Source: JASLCR01 sp046462475 (GTDB taxonomy: Bacteria > Patescibacteriota > Saccharimonadia > Saccharimonadales > Saccharimonadaceae). From it: a DNA stretch of 23,369 nt. The stretch lies in contig JBKGVB010000024.1 in NCBI GenBank assembly GCA_046462475.1, positions 1-23,369 of the forward strand. Direction: 5' to 3'. Below are positions 1-7,208 of this stretch, piece after piece (position 1 is the first letter of the stretch; every line of letters begins with the position of its first letter). The notes under the pieces are model-generated. The model worked only from the letters and a program-made list of their open reading frames with translations, ran no database searches and was not told the origin of the DNA. The position numbers and the translations under genes were made by a program.

Positions 1-67
1 CTCAGCTGGATAGAGCGTCGGCTTGCGGAGCCGAAGGCCATAGGTTCAAATCCTGTCGGGTGTACCA
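1..67 (+). tRNA. tRNA-Arg (anticodon GCG), 5' end cut off by window edge
   Basis: The window opens inside the D-arm. The D-stem closes with GAGC at 13-16, and the anticodon stem TCGGC (18-22)/GCCGA (30-34) carries a 7-nt loop with anticodon GCG at 25-27. The T-arm has the usual TTCAAAT loop, and the 3' acceptor strand ends in a genome-encoded CCA at 65-67. The anticodon decodes CGC and, by G34 wobble, CGU. Most bacteria use an A34 (inosine-modified) tRNA for this box, so G34 is unusual. About nine 5' nucleotides lie outside the window. Confidence 0.92.
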
Positions 68-80
68 AGATTGTAACTGA

Positions 81-110
81 AATAGACCTCCACATGGGGG
101 TCTATTTTAT
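81..110 (+). terminator. Rho-independent terminator of tRNA-Arg
   Basis: AATAGACCTCC pairs with the GGGGGTCTATT that follows the ACAT loop. The stem is about 11 bp with one G-U pair, followed by a short T-rich run. It begins 13 nt after the tRNA CCA end. Confidence 0.85.
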
Positions 111-145
111 ATTCCGGTTTGAGGATTGGAACAAGCCAAATAACG

Positions 146-151
146 TATACT
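146..151 (+). promoter_or_regulatory. -10 box (TATACT) of a leaderless gene
   Basis: TATACT at 146-151 is followed by exactly 6 nt and then the ATG at 158. This places the expected transcription start on the start codon itself. No Shine-Dalgarno sequence lies between them, and the -35 region is weak. Confidence 0.55.
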
Positions 152-157
152 TGATGT

Positions 158-700
158 ATGAAATCCCGACAAGATATTCTCAAGATCCTTCTCATCTCCG
201 GTGCTGTCGTATTGGGTATTGCGATGGCCTTGGCGATCAATGTGGCAGTATTCATGTCACTCAAGCCGCAGTCACCGAAAGTTTCGCGCGAGGCAAAGCT
301 TGCGGTATTTATGCCCAAGCAGCCTGAAGCTACCCAGTTTGCAAAGGAGGGCTACAATCCTAGGTCGCATTGTTTTGATAAATGCGGCTATCTCTATCGG
401 TCATATAGCTATACCGATCAGGCTGCGATATGCAAGAATCTCTTTGCTGTACTCCTGGCCGAGAGTCGTGATGTCGTCATCACCTCGCCTTCAGTAAAAG
501 AGCCGCCGACGGAATCATGGTGCGAGACTAAGATAGGAGGATCTCTTTCCTTTACGCTTGAGGTTGAGGCGCCTGTAGTACTGAAGAACGGACGCCATGA
601 ATCTTCTCGTACGATAGTGAGCGCCGTAGTAATGCCAGCCCAAAAAACTATTGAATATCGTGTGTCAGAAATAAATGAAGGCATAACGCTTGCACGTTAG
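158..700 (+). CDS. Orphan membrane-anchored extracytoplasmic protein (180 aa)
   Basis: I do not recognise the family. Residues about 8-34 form one long hydrophobic helix after a short basic N-terminus (MKSRQ), so this is a signal anchor or uncleaved signal peptide with the remainder outside the membrane. The outer part has four cysteines (72, 76, 92, 122), enough for two disulfides, and ends in a beta-rich stretch. No lipobox is visible. The ATG at 158 was chosen because it immediately precedes the basic and hydrophobic segment and sits 6 bp after a TATACT box, suggesting a leaderless mRNA. It is transcribed alone, between the tRNA-Arg terminator and a hairpin that overlaps its stop codon. 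Confidence 0.75.
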   Translation: MKSRQDILKILLISGAVVLGIAMALAINVAVFMSLKPQSPKVSREAKLAVFMPKQPEATQFAKEGYNPRSHCFDKCGYLYRSYSYTDQAAICKNLFAVLLAESRDVVITSPSVKEPPTESWCETKIGGSLSFTLEVEAPVVLKNGRHESSRTIVSAVVMPAQKTIEYRVSEINEGITLAR

Positions 701-710
701 CCTTCATTAT
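674..710. terminator. Hairpin terminator between convergent genes, overlapping a stop codon
   Basis: AATGAAGGC (674-682) pairs with GCCTTCATT (700-708), and inside it TAACG pairs with CGTTA, giving about 14 bp with a single bulged A. The stop codon at 698-700 lies inside the stem. Read on the minus strand it is followed by TTTATTT, so it probably also ends the convergent gene at 724-1242. Confidence 0.7.
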
Positions 711-723
711 TTCGGTGTCAAAT

Positions 724-1242
724 TTACTTTACGAAGTAACCGCGAACTTGGAAAAGGAAAAACCAGCCAATAAGCGCACCGATCACCATGCCGACAAGGC
801 CGCTGAAGCCATAGCCAGGCACAAAAAGATCGAGTACACCGGTAATCACACTCACGTATGAGGTGTAAAGTAGCAAGTTCCAGCCTGATTTTTTGTGGGT
901 TTTGAGCTGCTGTACCGCTACCAGAAGAAGTACGGCCTGTACAATCATTGCCACCAGTGTAATATACCAAGCGACCCCCAAATTTGTAGTAGTGCCTGCG
1001 ACTTCGTTGGCCCAGCGAATCCACTGACTGGCGTAATGGGCAACACTCCAGAAGCTCCATGCGCCCCATAGAGAGAGTATACCGCCGACAAGTGAAAGCC
1101 ACCATGCGTTTTCAGCAAGCCATTTCTGTCCTCCGGTTGGTAGATTAAGAGTAATTGTCTTTGTGTAAAAATCGTGTAAAGATTTTTCTGCGCCAGCCGG
1201 AACAGTATTATAGGCTGGATCGTGTTTTTTATGCTCGTCCAT
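724..1242 (-). CDS. Four-helix integral membrane protein, function unknown (172 aa)
   Basis: Hydrophobic helices lie at about residues 46-68, 88-112, 120-142 and 146-166, after a 40-residue polar N-terminus that is probably cytoplasmic. The first and second helices are Trp-rich. I see no catalytic motif and do not recognise the family. The start is firm: GGAGGTG lies 4 nt upstream of the ATG. A promoter TTTACA-17 bp-TATCAT lies upstream on the same strand. The gene is transcribed alone, divergent from tRNA-Ser and convergent with the preceding orphan. Confidence 0.8.
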   Translation of the reverse strand: MDEHKKHDPAYNTVPAGAEKSLHDFYTKTITLNLPTGGQKWLAENAWWLSLVGGILSLWGAWSFWSVAHYASQWIRWANEVAGTTTNLGVAWYITLVAMIVQAVLLLVAVQQLKTHKKSGWNLLLYTSYVSVITGVLDLFVPGYGFSGLVGMVIGALIGWFFLFQVRGYFVK

Positions 1243-1270
1243 AGCACACCTCCATTAGATTAATAGCCTG

Positions 1271-1299
1271 ATGATACACTGAGAAAGTGTTGTTGTAAA
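1271..1299 (-). promoter_or_regulatory. Promoter of the four-helix membrane protein
   Basis: On the minus strand, -35 TTTACA (1294-1299) and -10 TATCAT (1271-1276) are separated by 17 bp. The predicted start near 1264 leaves a leader of about 20 nt containing the Shine-Dalgarno site. Confidence 0.6.
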
Positions 1300-1315
1300 T
1301 ACTCGGTATCTTATC

Positions 1316-1324
1316 TGTTATACT
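1316..1324 (+). promoter_or_regulatory. Extended -10 promoter of tRNA-Ser(CGA)
   Basis: TGT-TATACT (TG-N-TATACT) ends at 1324. The predicted transcription start is about 1331, 12 nt before the mature tRNA 5' end. No good -35 is visible, as is common for extended -10 promoters. Confidence 0.55.
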
Positions 1325-1342
1325 GGAGCGAGAAAACCACTT

Positions 1343-1430
1343 GGAGAGGTGCAGGAGTGGTTGAACTGGCCGCTCTCGAAAAGCGGTAAACCGCAAGGTT
1401 TCGAGGGTTCGAATCCCTCTCTCTCCGCCA
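1343..1430 (+). tRNA. tRNA-Ser (anticodon CGA)
   Basis: This is an 88-nt type II tRNA with a long variable arm. The acceptor GGAGAGG (1343-1349) pairs with TCTCTCC before discriminator G and encoded CCA (1428-1430). The anticodon stem CCGCT/AGCGG holds loop CTCGAAA, anticodon CGA, reading UCG. The first 28 or so and last 30 or so bases are nearly the same as in tRNA-Ser(GGA) at 22130-22217. No terminator follows. The next gene starts 14 nt after CCA, so the tRNA is probably co-transcribed with it. Confidence 0.95.
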
Positions 1431-1444
1431 GATTGAATTTTTCT

Positions 1445-2299
1445 ATGATTACAAGCCGTGAGCCGAATGTCATTAATGTCATCTCGCAGAATATGCTGCA
1501 CGATGTAAGACGCACTAGAGACGGTCTCATCCTTCCTCAGGATGACAGAGTTGGGTCGCTCGCGGCAACGCTTACTAATTTTCCAGCCTTACTTGATATC
1601 GTCGGTGTTCAGGAAGCACACAAGAGCAAAAAGCAACACAATGGCGAAGTACTTGCCGGTATGTGCGACTATGGACCTGGGTTTTGGGTTCAGCACAATG
1701 AGCCGGTCGAGGGCAAGAAAAGAGGTCGCATGTATGAGTATGTCGGCCTTTTTGGTGCATTGGTTACTCATGCCGAGTCTGTCGAGCTTGGCGATAATCG
1801 TCGAGCGATTATGAGCGTTATTGCCGATGTGGCATTTGTAAATCTTCATCTTCGATCGGGGATGGGGGCCCGGTATCTCAGGCGCGAACAAGCTCATTAT
1901 CTTACGGAAGCTATAGAGGAGTATGACAACGCGGTAGTGTTTGGTGATCTCAACGAACCGCCAATCAGACAGATTGCCCTTGCGCGCAAGGAGCTGGCTC
2001 GTGCTGGATTTCGGTCGGTGTTTCCTTTGACTGGTCAGAAGTGCCCGATTACCTCCCCCATTCCCTCCTACGTCGAGGCGTCAATGGATGGAAGAAGCCG
2101 GTTAGAAGCTCATTTTGTGAAGCGCGGATGGTCGATCGATGACATATTGGTGCGCGGAGACCGAATAAATGTGAGGGCGGCTGGCGTACTTGACTCGGCT
2201 GTCGTGCGAAGTTCAGTCGTTCCCGACACACTACCGCGTGAAGGAAGTGACCATGAAGGAATATGGGCGACACTTGATCTGACTCCCAGAAATGACTAA
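1445..2299 (+). CDS. Endonuclease/exonuclease/phosphatase (EEP) family hydrolase (284 aa)
   Basis: The full set of EEP-fold metal and catalytic residues is visible in order: N16 in the first strand, E57 in VGVQE, N133/H135 in FVNLHL, GDLN at 167-170, IDD at 231-233 and SDH at 268-270. The family includes Mg-dependent DNases, phosphodiesterases and lipid phosphatases, and the substrate cannot be told from the sequence. There is no signal peptide or membrane segment, so it is probably cytoplasmic. The open frame extends back into tRNA-Ser, but the ATG at 1445 is just before the first fold strand and is the only sensible start. It lies 14 nt after the tRNA CCA with no Shine-Dalgarno, so translation probably depends on the processed tRNA-mRNA transcript. 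Confidence 0.87.
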   Translation: MITSREPNVINVISQNMLHDVRRTRDGLILPQDDRVGSLAATLTNFPALLDIVGVQEAHKSKKQHNGEVLAGMCDYGPGFWVQHNEPVEGKKRGRMYEYVGLFGALVTHAESVELGDNRRAIMSVIADVAFVNLHLRSGMGARYLRREQAHYLTEAIEEYDNAVVFGDLNEPPIRQIALARKELARAGFRSVFPLTGQKCPITSPIPSYVEASMDGRSRLEAHFVKRGWSIDDILVRGDRINVRAAGVLDSAVVRSSVVPDTLPREGSDHEGIWATLDLTPRND

Positions 2300-2334
2300 A
2301 CCCCCGGCGAGCGGGGCTCTAGCCAGGGGTTTTA
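2298..2334. terminator. Bidirectional terminator between convergent genes
   Basis: AAACCCC and GGC on the left pair with GCC and GGGGTTTT on the right, around a GC-rich loop. The sequence ends in TTTTATT on the plus strand and has AAA on the other side, so it can stop both the EEP gene and the minus-strand gene whose stop codon is at 2332. Confidence 0.75.
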
Positions 2335-3111
2335 TTGAAGCTCAATCTGAGACGTGAATCGCAGGTTGAACAAGCTGACACGAAGGGATTCAAGCTTCAC
2401 CCCATTGTCGAGATGGACTTGCTGGAGCCAGTCGATCTCATCGGGATTGATGATCGGCACACCTTGATCGTCGGCGTCGAGGCCGGGCAAGAGTCTTGCT
2501 ACCGCTTCTACCGACCGGTACTTCAGGTGAGTTTCAAATGTTCCTTCCTCTTCGTTGTAACGGTTCCTGTCACGAAAGTCGAAGGCGACTGCTCGCAGTA
2601 CCTCGACATGGTCGTCGACGACGTTGCCAGCTTCATCTCTCGGATTCGGCAGGCGAAACTCGATGACGAGCTCGTACCCGAGCCGACGTCCGCGATACAT
2701 GCTCTCGAGAGTATCGACTCTGAGGACATTGAGCAGCCAACTGATTGTGACCTGATCACGCAGCTTGGGGATGACATTTTTAGCCTGCCCCTCCCAGCGC
2801 AACTTGGGCTTACCCTTGCGCTCACCTCTCTTGTAGCGACGAGGATTACCGTTAACGACGAGGAAGCTCACTTCTCCGTACTCGGTAACCTTGCGCTTGA
2901 GCGCATCCTTGTTCGCGAGCAGGTAGAGCGCCGCGATGACTGCTCCGATGATGCTGGTGAGGATTGCTCCCCACTTGAACGTGGGATTACTGAAAAAGCC
3001 GGTGGCGTGTGATACGACCTGTTGTGGTGCGCCCAGAAGCGTCCCAGCAGCTGCGATCACTACGACGCTCGTGCCTCCGATCAGCATGACCTTTCGTGGT
3101 GAAATGTTCAC
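2332..3111 (-). CDS. GC-rich orphan membrane protein with large soluble domain (259 aa)
   Basis: I do not recognise the family. Two hydrophobic helices (about residues 8-28 and 47-66) precede a roughly 190-residue charged, mixed alpha/beta domain. The short connection between helices and the Lys/Arg-rich stretch after helix 2 (ANKDALKRK) suggest a hairpin anchor with the large domain in the cytoplasm. The start is GTG at 3111, preceded by a perfect GGAGGTGA Shine-Dalgarno 6 nt upstream. Codons are strongly G/C-ending: the line 2581-2640 is 58% G+C against about 45% in neighbouring genes. A 225-codon open frame on the opposite strand is its shadow and lacks any start signal. Confidence 0.75.
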   Translation of the reverse strand: MNISPRKVMLIGGTSVVVIAAAGTLLGAPQQVVSHATGFFSNPTFKWGAILTSIIGAVIAALYLLANKDALKRKVTEYGEVSFLVVNGNPRRYKRGERKGKPKLRWEGQAKNVIPKLRDQVTISWLLNVLRVDTLESMYRGRRLGYELVIEFRLPNPRDEAGNVVDDHVEVLRAVAFDFRDRNRYNEEEGTFETHLKYRSVEAVARLLPGLDADDQGVPIINPDEIDWLQQVHLDNGVKLESLRVSLFNLRFTSQIELQ

Positions 3112-3234
3112 CGTGGTTCACCTCCTTGTTGAACGACCACAGTTAGGATAACAATAACACATCGGTAAAAAGTTTTGTATGCAATTTTTATGCTACTTTT
3201 ACAACACCGCCTTATTCTTGTTCTATTATTGCGG

Positions 3235-3240
3235 TATAGT
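3235..3240 (+). promoter_or_regulatory. -10 box (TATAGT) of leaderless HIT gene
   Basis: TATAGT is followed by AAGGCT and then the ATG at 3247, so the expected transcription start is at or within 1-2 nt of the start codon. A possible -35 TTATTC lies at 3212-3217, 17 bp upstream. Confidence 0.6.
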
Positions 3241-3246
3241 AAGGCT

Positions 3247-3639
3247 ATGGATAGTGTATTCACAAAAATTATCAAGGGTGAGATTCCCTGTCACAAGATA
3301 TACGAAGATGATAAAACGCTTGCGTTTCTCGATATACACCCTTCATCGCCGGGCCATACTTTAGTCATTCCAAAAACCCAGGTCGAATTTTTATGGGACC
3401 TGGATAATGAAGACTATATGGCACTGATGGATACAGTAAAAAAGCTTGGAAGTCATCTTAGAGAAACGCTCGATGTGCCATATATTGGCGTAAAGGTGAT
3501 CGGCGTTGATGTTCCACACGCTCATGTGCATTTGGTACCTTTCTCAACTTCAGATGAATATCGCGCCGAAGGCGATCAGATGGCCGAGCCAAATCACGCG
3601 GCGCTTGCACTGATGGCCGAGCAATTGAAGGTTGGATGA
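3247..3639 (+). CDS. HIT family nucleotide-binding hydrolase (130 aa)
   Basis: It has the canonical N-terminal pattern FTKIIKGEIPCHKIYED and DIHPSSPGHTLVIPK, and the histidine triad PHAHVHLVP with H91, H93 (nucleophile) and H95. These enzymes hydrolyse nucleoside phosphoramidates or dinucleoside polyphosphates, such as AMP-NH2 or Ap4A-like substrates. Its length is typical. The ATG at 3247 fits the family start and sits 6 bp after a TATAGT box, suggesting a leaderless mRNA. Its TGA overlaps the rlmH start in ATGA, so the two are translationally coupled. Confidence 0.93.
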   Translation: MDSVFTKIIKGEIPCHKIYEDDKTLAFLDIHPSSPGHTLVIPKTQVEFLWDLDNEDYMALMDTVKKLGSHLRETLDVPYIGVKVIGVDVPHAHVHLVPFSTSDEYRAEGDQMAEPNHAALALMAEQLKVG

Positions 3640-4091
3640 TAACAGTCATTGCGATCGGTAAGAAGCATGAAGACTGGATTATTCCTGGAGTAGAGCGCTA
3701 CGAGAAGCGCCTCAGGAAGCCATATGATGTGAAATGGGTACTTTTGCCACATAGCTCACTAGAAGGCCGTGGGGCGCGTCAGGAAGAGTCAGAGCGTATA
3801 CTATCGCGCATTAATCCAAGCGACTATGTGGTGTTGCTGGATGAAACCGGCAAGATGCTTAATTCTCCAGGGCTTACTTCCCTACTTGAGCAATCATTTG
3901 CTCATTCACGAGATGTAGCATTTGTGATCGGTGGAGCTTACGGAGTGGATGACACAGTGAAAGTACGGGCAGATCGTATCTGGTCACTCTCTGATCTGGT
4001 ATTCCCTCATCAATTAGTTCGACTACTCCTCATGGAGCAGATTTACCGAGCCGAGCAGATCGCAAAAGGCACGGGCTACCACCATATTTAG
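3636..4091 (+). CDS. rlmH: 23S rRNA (pseudouridine-1915 N3)-methyltransferase RlmH
   Basis: This SPOUT-class methyltransferase acts on helix 69 of 23S rRNA in assembled ribosomes. The trefoil-knot signature is complete: FVIGGAYGVDD at about 96-106, SLSDLVFPHQLVRLLLMEQ at about 117-135, and the C-terminal GTGYHH. Its length (151 aa) is normal for RlmH. The start codon overlaps the stop of the HIT gene by 4 nt and there is no independent Shine-Dalgarno, so it is the second gene of a two-gene operon. No clear terminator follows before the next promoter at 4104. Confidence 0.95.
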   Translation: MITVIAIGKKHEDWIIPGVERYEKRLRKPYDVKWVLLPHSSLEGRGARQEESERILSRINPSDYVVLLDETGKMLNSPGLTSLLEQSFAHSRDVAFVIGGAYGVDDTVKVRADRIWSLSDLVFPHQLVRLLLMEQIYRAEQIAKGTGYHHI

Positions 4092-4103
4092 CACGACAGA
4101 TAC

Positions 4104-4132
4104 TTGACAATTTACAAAGCTTATGCTAGTAT
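4104..4132 (+). promoter_or_regulatory. Strong sigma70-type promoter
   Basis: TTGACA (4104-4109), 17 bp, TAGTAT (4127-4132). The predicted start near 4139 leaves a leader of about 25 nt that is A-rich and lacks a Shine-Dalgarno sequence. Confidence 0.75.
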
Positions 4133-4163
4133 GCATAGTGTTGTCCACAAAAAATAAACACAT

Positions 4164-4508
4164 ATGAAAACACTAGCAAATTCAAAACTTATCCCTGCCT
4201 TTATAGCCCTTACGACTCTATGTGGTATCGCTCTTCATGAAACGAAGCTTGATGCTATGACGAGTTTGTCGGCTGCCTTGCCTGCTATAGTAGCAAGCTA
4301 TGGTACGGCCAGTATCATGATGCACCTTAGTGGTAATGAGCATACTCATGTAGAGCGCGTGTCAGTAGAAAATGTTGCTAACCGCTTAACCTCGCACACT
4401 CCGTCGACGCCAAGCCGTCATGGAGATAACAAGAAATATCGTATGCAGAAGAATATCCCAAAGGGTCATCATCCATTTGATAATTACAGCCTGCCAATGA
4501 TTGGCTAG
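4164..4508 (+). CDS. Small orphan membrane protein with His-rich tail (114 aa)
   Basis: I do not recognise the family. Two hydrophobic segments (about residues 7-24 and 33-53) are followed by a polar tail of about 60 residues containing several histidines (HTHVE, HHPFDNY), which could bind metal but shows no defined motif. The gene has its own near-consensus promoter and a hairpin terminator, so it is a single-gene unit. The ATG at 4164 is the first in frame and lies in an A-rich leader with no Shine-Dalgarno. Confidence 0.7.
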   Translation: MKTLANSKLIPAFIALTTLCGIALHETKLDAMTSLSAALPAIVASYGTASIMMHLSGNEHTHVERVSVENVANRLTSHTPSTPSRHGDNKKYRMQKNIPKGHHPFDNYSLPMIG

Positions 4509-4523
4509 GCAGTGAGAAAACAC

Positions 4524-4562
4524 AAAGAACCGGGAAGGTATAGAGCCTTCTCGGTTCTTTTA
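4524..4562. terminator. Bidirectional terminator between convergent genes
   Basis: AAAGAACCG-GAAGG pairs with CCTTC-CGGTTCTTTT around a 7-nt loop, with A-run on one side and T-run on the other. It serves the small membrane protein gene (+) and valS (-), whose stop codon lies in the T-run. Confidence 0.88.
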
Positions 4563-7109
4563 ATCTTTAATTACCTCGAGTTCGCGAGTAAGGCGGTCAA
4601 TCTGGTCAGTAATGGCTGCGAGCTCTTTCTTTGAGGCTTCAACCAGTTCAGCTGGTGCCTTTGCCACGTATGATTCATTACTGAGGCGTCCTTCGAGACG
4701 TTTTGCTGTCTCATGTGCCTGTGCAAGGCGTACTTCAAGGTTTGACTGATGTTGGTAGAGCGTGTCGGCATCGATATCAAGCCATGCTTCCCTGCCCGTT
4801 GCGGCAAGAAGTAGGCCTCTTGGCTGATCTGTATGAGAAACAGTAACACGTAGGAGTGATCCAATCAGGTCACCATTGTCAGCGATGAGTGCATCTTCAC
4901 CGTAGAGAAGGTCATATCTTTTATTGCCTGGAAGTTCACTCATGACGAAGCGTGCTTCAGAGACAAGTGCTTTAAGGCGCTCAAACTCTGCGGCTGCGAT
5001 TTCATCGTAGGTAGGAACCGTTGGCCATTCTTTTGTAATGAGGAGTCCTTCGCACCATGGAAGTGTCTGCCAGATAGTCTCAGTCACGAACGGCGTAAAC
5101 GGATGCGCAAGGCGAAGGCAGGTGTCGAGCACCCAGGCAAGCATATCGGCATTGGTATTAGCTTTTGAGGCTTCGATATACCAGTCGGCTACATCACTCC
5201 AGATAGTTTGGTAGACCGTGTCGGCGGCATCTGAAAAGCGGTACTGATCGAGCTGATCACCGATTGCATTTTTGGCCGCCTCAAGTCTTGAAACGATCCA
5301 ATGGTCTGCGAGTGACTGCATGACTGGCGTCTTGAGTTTATAGTTCTCTCCAAGCTTGTCCTCGGAGAAGCGTGCGATATTCCACAACTTATTGCAGAAG
5401 TTTCGTCCAGCAATCAGTGCGCCTTCTGAGAAAGCTTGGTGCTGTGCTGGCGAGCGGTTCGCGATAATACCGAGACGGAGTGCGTCAGAGCCGTATTGGG
5501 CAACTTTATCCATAGGATTGATAACATTTCCCTTTGACTTGCTCATCTTTTGGTTGTGCTCATCGTTCACCATTCCATGTAGGTAGACATCCTTAAATGG
5601 CACTTGGTCAGTACGATACAGGCCAAGCATAATCATGCGGGCTACCCATCGGTCGAGTAGGTCGGTACCCGTTTCCATGACGGAAGTAGGATAAAAACGT
5701 GCCAGTTCCCCACCATCGAGATAGTCGGTGGTGACGTATGGCCACTGGCCAGAGGAGAACCATGTATCAAATGTGTCTTCTTCGCGAAGATATGTCTTGC
5801 CGTCGATCTCGAGCGTTTTTTCGTCCACACGAGTATCGAATATCCAGTCGTTTGCGTCATTGGCATTTTGAAATGCTGGAATTGGAATTCCCCACGGAAT
5901 TTGGCGCGAAAGATTCCAGTCTTTGAGTCCATCTAGGTATTGGATGAGTACACGCTTTCGTGAAGCTGGGTAGAAGGTTATCTCATCAGTGGCAAGTACT
6001 TCTTTAGCCCGCTCGGCAAGTGGCTGCATCTTGAGGAACCACTGATCTTTTACCATAGGTTCAATAACAGTGCCGCACTTATAGCAGTGGCCAACAGCGT
6101 GGGTAATCTCTTCCTCTCCCCGGAGAGCTTCCTCGGCTTGGAGGGCTGCAATAACCCGCTTGCGAGCGTCGAGAACAGATAGGCCGGCGAATTGCGAAGG
6201 AACGTTTACCATCTTGCCGTCAAAGTCGATGACTTGTATGCGCGGAAGATTGTGTCGCTCCCCTATTTCGAAGTCATTTGGATCGTGAGCGGGCGTGATC
6301 TTCACGGCACCTGTGCCAAAAGACTGATCAACATACTCGTCGGCAATAACAGGTATTTCTCGGCCCGTAAGTGGCAGTTGAACAGTACTGCCGATAAGGT
6401 GCTTATAGCGCTTGTCATCCGGGTGGACAGCTACTGCAGTATCGCCGAGCAGCGTTTCGGGACGTGTCGTAGCAACGATAATTTCATCGATTTTATCGAG
6501 GGTTGGGTAGGCGATTTTCCAGAGTTTACCCTTCTCTTCTTTGTGGTCTACCTCGATATCGGCGAAACTGGTCTGGTGTTTTGTGCAGTAGTTGACGATC
6601 CGCTCACCTCTGTAGACAAGTCCATCATCCCATAATTTTTTAAAGGTTTCATACACAGTATTAACGACCTTTGCATCGAGTGTGAATGTGAGATGTTTCC
6701 AGCTCGCACTTACGCCTAGTGCACGGAGTTGAAGTTCCATGTCACCGCGTCTGGCATCAACGAAGTTCCAGATCTGGCTATAGAGCTGTTCACGTGAAAA
6801 ATCGAAACGACTCTTCCCTTCCTTTTCAAGTTGCTTCTCATAGACAACCCAGGTTTCAAAGCCGGCATGATCTTCACCAGGAACAAAGATAGCATCGTCA
6901 CCTTTCATGCGGTGATAGCGGACAAGAATATCTTTCAGATTCATATCGAGCGCATGACCAATATGAAGATTTCCATTGGCGTTTGGCGGTGGCATAACGA
7001 TTGAATAGGGTGTCCCCTTGCCGCTTGGCTCAAAAGCACCAGAGGTTTCCCACATGGCGTAGATATTTGGTTCGTATTGATCGGGCTGATAAGTTTTTGG
7101 TAGGTTCAT
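4560..7109 (-). CDS. valS: Valyl-tRNA synthetase
   Basis: This class I aminoacyl-tRNA synthetase charges tRNA-Val. Visible in order are the HIGH motif (NLHIGH, 47-52), the CP1 editing domain with TTRPETLLGDTAVAVHP near 214-230, a zinc-type HCYKCG around 341, the DTWFSSGQWP segment near 448 and KMSKS at 521-525. An anticodon-binding domain follows, and a C-terminal tRNA-binding coiled coil covers about 785-849. The 849-aa length is typical of the shorter ValRS type. The ATG at 7109 has no clear Shine-Dalgarno. Its roughly 46-nt leader contains a 14-bp perfect palindrome, and no T-box is visible. Confidence 0.96.
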   Translation of the reverse strand: MNLPKTYQPDQYEPNIYAMWETSGAFEPSGKGTPYSIVMPPPNANGNLHIGHALDMNLKDILVRYHRMKGDDAIFVPGEDHAGFETWVVYEKQLEKEGKSRFDFSREQLYSQIWNFVDARRGDMELQLRALGVSASWKHLTFTLDAKVVNTVYETFKKLWDDGLVYRGERIVNYCTKHQTSFADIEVDHKEEKGKLWKIAYPTLDKIDEIIVATTRPETLLGDTAVAVHPDDKRYKHLIGSTVQLPLTGREIPVIADEYVDQSFGTGAVKITPAHDPNDFEIGERHNLPRIQVIDFDGKMVNVPSQFAGLSVLDARKRVIAALQAEEALRGEEEITHAVGHCYKCGTVIEPMVKDQWFLKMQPLAERAKEVLATDEITFYPASRKRVLIQYLDGLKDWNLSRQIPWGIPIPAFQNANDANDWIFDTRVDEKTLEIDGKTYLREEDTFDTWFSSGQWPYVTTDYLDGGELARFYPTSVMETGTDLLDRWVARMIMLGLYRTDQVPFKDVYLHGMVNDEHNQKMSKSKGNVINPMDKVAQYGSDALRLGIIANRSPAQHQAFSEGALIAGRNFCNKLWNIARFSEDKLGENYKLKTPVMQSLADHWIVSRLEAAKNAIGDQLDQYRFSDAADTVYQTIWSDVADWYIEASKANTNADMLAWVLDTCLRLAHPFTPFVTETIWQTLPWCEGLLITKEWPTVPTYDEIAAAEFERLKALVSEARFVMSELPGNKRYDLLYGEDALIADNGDLIGSLLRVTVSHTDQPRGLLLAATGREAWLDIDADTLYQHQSNLEVRLAQAHETAKRLEGRLSNESYVAKAPAELVEASKKELAAITDQIDRLTRELEVIKD

Positions 7110-7116
7110 GCGTTGC

Positions 7117-7130
7117 TTTTCACGTGAAAA
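7117..7130. repeat. Perfect 14-bp palindrome in the valS leader
   Basis: TTTTCACGTGAAAA is its own reverse complement and ends 7 nt upstream of the valS ATG. Without a loop it is a better DNA operator than RNA hairpin. The inner 12-mer TTCACGTGAAAA occurs again inside valS at 6789-6800. Confidence 0.6.
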
Positions 7131-7161
7131 TGATTACTAATATATAAATTTCTCTCTGTTG

Positions 7162-7170
7162 AGTATAGCA
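7162..7170 (-). promoter_or_regulatory. Extended -10 promoter of valS
   Basis: Minus-strand TGC-TATACT, an extended -10. The predicted start near 7155 gives a leader of about 46 nt. No good -35 is visible. Confidence 0.55.
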
Positions 7171-7208
7171 TATGTAGGCTGTCTGTCGGCCTTTGACCTC
7201 AGTATTGC

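Noticed and set aside
1349..1444. N-terminal extension of the EEP protein through tRNA-Ser
   Set aside because: The frame is open by chance through the tRNA gene. The protein fold begins after the ATG at 1445.
2335..3012. 225-codon open frame on the plus strand
   Set aside because: It is antisense to the 2332-3111 gene, has no ribosome site or promoter and starts inside the terminator. The minus-strand reading has a perfect GGAGGTGA and membrane helices. The GC-rich codon use makes long shadow frames likely.
6192..6635. 147-codon open frame on the plus strand inside valS
   Set aside because: It is antisense to a clearly recognised valS and shows no start signals or family pattern.
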